Assembly (NCBI RefSeq): GCF_932526225.1
Contig: NC_064035.1
Coordinates: forward strand, 5,765,501-5,829,500
DNA: 64,000 bases
Origin: Nematostella vectensis
Lineage: Eukaryota > Cnidaria > Anthozoa > Actiniaria > Edwardsiidae
Reading direction: 5' to 3'
Under the pieces are notes generated by a model, which was not told the origin of the DNA, did no database searches, and worked only from the letters and a program-made list of their open reading frames with translations. How positions within the stretch are numbered: the first letter of the stretch is position 1; each line of letters opens with the position of its first letter. A program made the position numbers and the translations under genes. This document shows positions 60,625-64,000 of the stretch, piece by piece.

Positions 60625-61285
60625 TACACTTGAGCGTCCAACCTAGGTTGAGTAACTACCCAACCTAGGTTAGATTTAAAGTGTGTGTGAACACGCTCGA
60701 AATAGCCACTTATGTGCCGGCAATTACAAAGGATCCGAAACCTAGGTTCGGTTGAGCTCAACCATTCCAGGAGGCATGTTTGAGCTTACTCAAGGAGGTT
60801 ACAGGCAAATCTGTTGACAGTTCTTGTCAGCTATCGCTTTCCGATGTCAGTCATTTCTCAAATAGTGTTTACTCAATAGTCATGAGATTACCACATGTTT
60901 TCTAGATCTCCGCATTTTGCTAGACATTTTACACAATACTTTACAATAAACTTGTTTTCAAGTCAAGGGACTGCGAATCCCTGACGTACTAGCACAAAAA
61001 AAAACTCAACGAAAACGACAAACATAAAAGAAAACATCAGGCAAGGTGGTCCCTAAAAGATCATCTTAAATTATCGTGAATCTTGTATGCAGAAGCCACC
61101 ACAGAATAACAAGAACGGCCAGGAAAATCACAATAATCGCAGCAGCAATTTGACCTCAGAATTCAAATTGATAACAACGGCGCTGTTCCAGCTGAATGAT
61201 CAACCGAGGTTAAGTTTTCAAGTGTAAACGCATTTCTACTGGGGTTCAGTTAACCACAAACTGAACCTAGGTTGACGCTCACAAC
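60625..61285. mobile_element. about 660-bp nonautonomous element with AACCTAGGTT palindromes
   Basis: Ends TTGAGCGTCCAACCTAGGTT and AACCTAGGTTGACGCTCAC are inverted. AACCTAGGTT recurs at about 60642 and 60663, with an AACCTAGGTT-like ACCTAGGTTC at about 60740. TTTACACTTG and its inverse CAAGTGTAAA also occur near the ends. No ORF. Confidence 0.65.
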
Positions 61286-62288
61286 CCAAATCTCACCATT
61301 ATTTCATAATGTATGAAAAAAACACACATGAGCTAGCTTGTGACTCCAACTTTAATTCCTTAGCTTTCATTTTACTTGTTTTACACATTTTATAAGGATA
61401 ATTTGACATTTTCTTCGATACATTTTGACGGATTTTTCCCGCGAATTTTGCGCGTTTTTTGCTGCTACTTTCAGCTACTTTGACGTTGGTCGCGTGCGCG
61501 AGTGACGTGAGGCTGCACGCGCAAATTGCAGTTAGGAAGAATATATTTTTATCTATCATCCGTCGGTTTTGTTTGTTTACCAAAAGAATTTGCAAGCTAG
61601 AATTTAAAGTCATAGGTAGGGTTGGATTCATATTAAAGAAGAGAGCAACAAAAAGTCAAAGTACCGAATAGAGAACATAGCTTTTTGTCTGAGACTGCGC
61701 GTGCAGTAGAGCTCAGCCAAAAGGTCAACACAAAGGTTGAATCTGATTGGCTCATCTGCGCGCCTAAAAATAGCCTGATCCTAGGAGACGCCGTGACACC
61801 TATATAGTACCAGATCATGGGGAAGTTGATTGCCCCTACTTATGAGCCCCTGTATGGGGGCAGTACTCATGTTTTCCTGGAGCATAAACCAAGAGATCAT
61901 AAGATCCAAGCATCATGGTCTCTTGTAAGATCTTATGCTCTCTTGTGTAAACTAATTGATGTTATCGTATATCCATTTGGACGGCAGAAGTTTTTAATTC
62001 TCGACTAGCATATGTTTAAATTTCATGATTTCAGGATTAAATTTCATACACTGGACATAATTGGTGCCTTTTGCATATCAATCAATGGCTGTCGTTTTTT
62101 TTAATGGTCTAAAAGAGCCTGGGGCGAGCGCACGGGAGACCTGCGATATTCTAAAACGTTAGGGACTAAGCTCCATTTCCAAGATGGCTGCCAGCTTGCC
62201 GGCAAAATTGTAGTAAACACGAATTCCTGCAAGTTTACGTGGCAATTCTCGACTTACAAAGTTCTAGAGCGAAAAAAGGCGAAAAAAA

Positions 62289-62314
62289 ATGATTGAAGCG
62301 GACTCCCAAATATG
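62289..62314 (+). CDS. candidate first coding exon of an unknown plus-strand gene
   Basis: ATG then IEADSQI, ending at donor ATATG|GTAAGT in phase 2. About 110 bp upstream, CCAAGATGGCTGCC is a YY1-type promoter motif that also starts a 9-codon uORF. Any further exons would lie beyond or around the Kazal gene. The evidence is thin. Confidence 0.25.
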
Positions 62315-63231
62315 GTAAGTAGTGCCTAATAAGTAAATGACCGAGCGAGCTAGAAAAACGACAGGTTTTAAAGCAAGATTGACTGATATGGTGGAAGTTT
62401 GGCTAAGGAGGAGAGGGGGTGGCAGAGAAGGGGGGAGGGAAGGAGAGATTTTTATACCCTGGACTGTATCGAATCGATTCAATATTAATAATGATACACT
62501 CTTTCTGGTTAAACAAGCAATTAAATATATTAAAGCAATATAACAAAAATCTATTCTGAACTGCTAAATCCCCAGCTACGCGGTAAATTTTTCTTTGTCC
62601 TCCCATTTTTTAGCAATTAGTTTAAACTTTGTAAAACTTAAATATCACGATGGTTTGTGATATTTAGGTACTTATCTTCTTGACAGTGCCTTAAAAACAC
62701 TCGTAATCATATATGTAAGCGCGATGCAGTCATTACTGACAGTCCGGGAGGGGGAAGGGTCCCATAAAAACTGAGGGGTGGTCGTCGGCAAAATTCCAGC
62801 ACTTTGGGTGAGGCCAACAACCGCTCTTACTCTGATAAATAGTCATTAAGGTGTGGTTAAAGCAATTTCCTAAAAACACTAAAAACAAACACATTTCAGA
62901 ATTCCTGTCGACTTCTCTGACGACATTTTGCTTTCACCTACTATTCAAATCCAGTTGTTATTGGATAGGATGGTCCATTTGCGTGAGTTTTCCTAAGGGA
63001 TAGAAGAATCGGAAGAATCTTTAAACAGCCCATGAGGGATAGTAGCTGGTTGAATATTATACCCTTAAAGATAGGACAATTACCCCCGTCTACTTTTATA
63101 GAGAGCCCCCCCCCCCCCCCCCTCCTTCGAAACGACGTCGCATATGTGGAGCGTATTTACATTTAAACTGAATAAACTTATTACAAAAAAATCCCAATTG
63201 TATCATTTTCTTTAAATCCTCTTGTTCCTGG

Positions 63232-63611
63232 TCAACACTTAAGGTATTTCTTCCTGCCAACTCTTAGGCAGTGCTCAATTTTCCTGAAAATAAATGAAAG
63301 TTTGAATTCAAGTTTAAGTAGTTCAAAGATTGTTTCTCTAAAACATTTTCAACCACATATTGATAAACAACCCTACGTTAAAATAGAAGCTAGATAGATG
63401 GCTAGATACCTTTCGTCAGCGACGTTTACATCGTTAATACTAGAACACTCTCCCAGATGCCGAATAGTCACATAACCCATGTCTGTCGCACGGCAGTTCC
63501 GCTCGTCTAAGGTGCACGCGTTAGCGTAAGTGACGTCATCGCTTCCACATACCGGTGTCTGATGGAAACCATCATCGCAGGAGAAGGAGCAATTTGCACA
63601 GACACCAACAG
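63232..63611 (-). CDS. Kazal-domain protein, last two exons (partial)
   Basis: Exon 63611-63410 (phase 1 in, phase 2 out, acceptor TTTTCAAG, donor GTATCT) encodes one Kazal/follistatin-like domain with six Cys: CANCSFSC, PVCGSDDVTYANACTL, NC and GEC. The VCGSDxxTYxNxC core is diagnostic. Such domains inhibit serine proteases or serve in extracellular matrix proteins. The residue after the second Cys region does not let me name a target protease. The inferred last exon 63283-63232 (acceptor TTATTTTCAG, 17 codons, basic, ending KKYLKC and TGA) is less certain. The exon with the signal peptide is not seen in 63612-64000 and may lie outside the window. Confidence 0.75.
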
Positions 63612-64000
63612 CTTGAAAAGAAATAAACATCGAGATCTTAATCGCGGTAATTAGATAAAGGCATGGAAAATATATCACATATAGTGGTTATCAGTATTTA
63701 ACATATGTCCAATAACATTTCTAATTTGTAAAATAATAATAGGGACCTTAAAAAGGGAAGACGATGCCACACACGTTAGATGTATCCATGAAAAATGCGT
63801 TGGCTCGCGCGGAATTCTTGCGCAGTCGTCGTCTAGCTCACAGCCGCGTGAATCCCAAGGCCCAAATATTAACCTAAGTCCTATATGTGGCTTTAGAGCT
63901 CTCTCTATTTTTTGTTTTTATATGTGTGCCAACGCAAGCGCATCGTTCAAAAAGAAACCGCGCGACAGATCCAGCGGATTTGCAGTTCGTTTTTGCGACT
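63612..64000. other. upstream of the Kazal exon
   Basis: No coding exon identified. The minus strand has TATAAAAACA near 63915-63924, a TATA-like site, which could place a promoter here, but I see no start codon with a usable donor. Confidence 0.3.

Larger units (their letters stand above)
59859..63231. other. intergenic region with repeats
   Basis: Contents: a 24-bp direct repeat (60131-60174, GCAATTTAAGTCTACAGAAT), G19 near 60272, a 33-bp direct duplication around 60395-60445, the element at 60625-61285, hairpins near 61880-61945 and a G-rich tract at 62405-62445. A candidate start exon lies at 62289-62314. No other gene is recognised. Confidence 0.5.

Noticed and set aside
61299-61631. 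110-codon minus-strand ORF
   Set aside because: Low-complexity Lys/Ser composition, no domain, beside repeat elements; no splice or promoter support.

Overview
The window is metazoan nuclear DNA: intron-rich genes with GT-AG junctions, AATAAA poly(A) signals, many foldback/MITE elements, a 5'-truncated LINE and long microsatellites. The encoded proteins and the gene style (vertebrate-like domain sets, compact spacing) suggest an invertebrate, most likely an anthozoan cnidarian such as a sea anemone. That assignment is inference, because no marker gene is present. I worked out exon boundaries by hand from splice consensus, reading-frame phase and family resemblance. No transcript data or search was available.

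Layout. 54-1180 (-): 5' end of a cathepsin L-like protease that runs off the left edge. 2905-36410 (+): a complete tensin gene of 33 coding exons, 4311 nt and 1436 aa, with the order EEA1-like C2H2 finger, C1, PTEN-like phosphatase, C2, disordered linker, SH2, PTB. Its 14.9 kb intron (12259-27196) holds a candidate alternative first exon, a phase-symmetric cassette exon and a TATA-box candidate. 38360-40229 (-): three exons of an unrecognised small gene found only by splice-site and phase reading. 42555-46874 (+): a four-exon, 227-aa protein with one SH3 domain and a U1/JAZ-like C2H2 finger; its first intron carries a 1.2 kb foldback element and a LINE fragment. 49063-57114 (+): a complete POMGNT1 gene of nine coding exons, 653 aa. 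58596-59858 (-): an intronless 420-aa protein with four RRMs and a mitochondrial-looking N-terminus. 63232-63611 (-): a Kazal-domain gene, partly outside the window.

How the genes relate. They are not an operon. Tensin acts at integrin adhesions and POMGNT1 extends O-mannose glycans on alpha-dystroglycan in the Golgi, so both touch cell-matrix attachment, but their adjacency may be chance.

Most notable: (1) a tensin with an N-terminal finger resembling the Rab5-binding finger of EEA1/Rabenosyn-5 and an apparently intact PTEN-type active site, suggesting an endosome-linked lipid phosphatase at adhesions; (2) repeated tandem duplications that copy exon 3' ends with their splice donors, plus four minisatellites of 28-31 bp just downstream of donors; (3) the hidden minus-strand gene with a C-terminal CX2CX6HX2H motif; (4) a qualitative change in CpG content and repeat load inside the giant tensin intron, where alternative promoters appear to sit.
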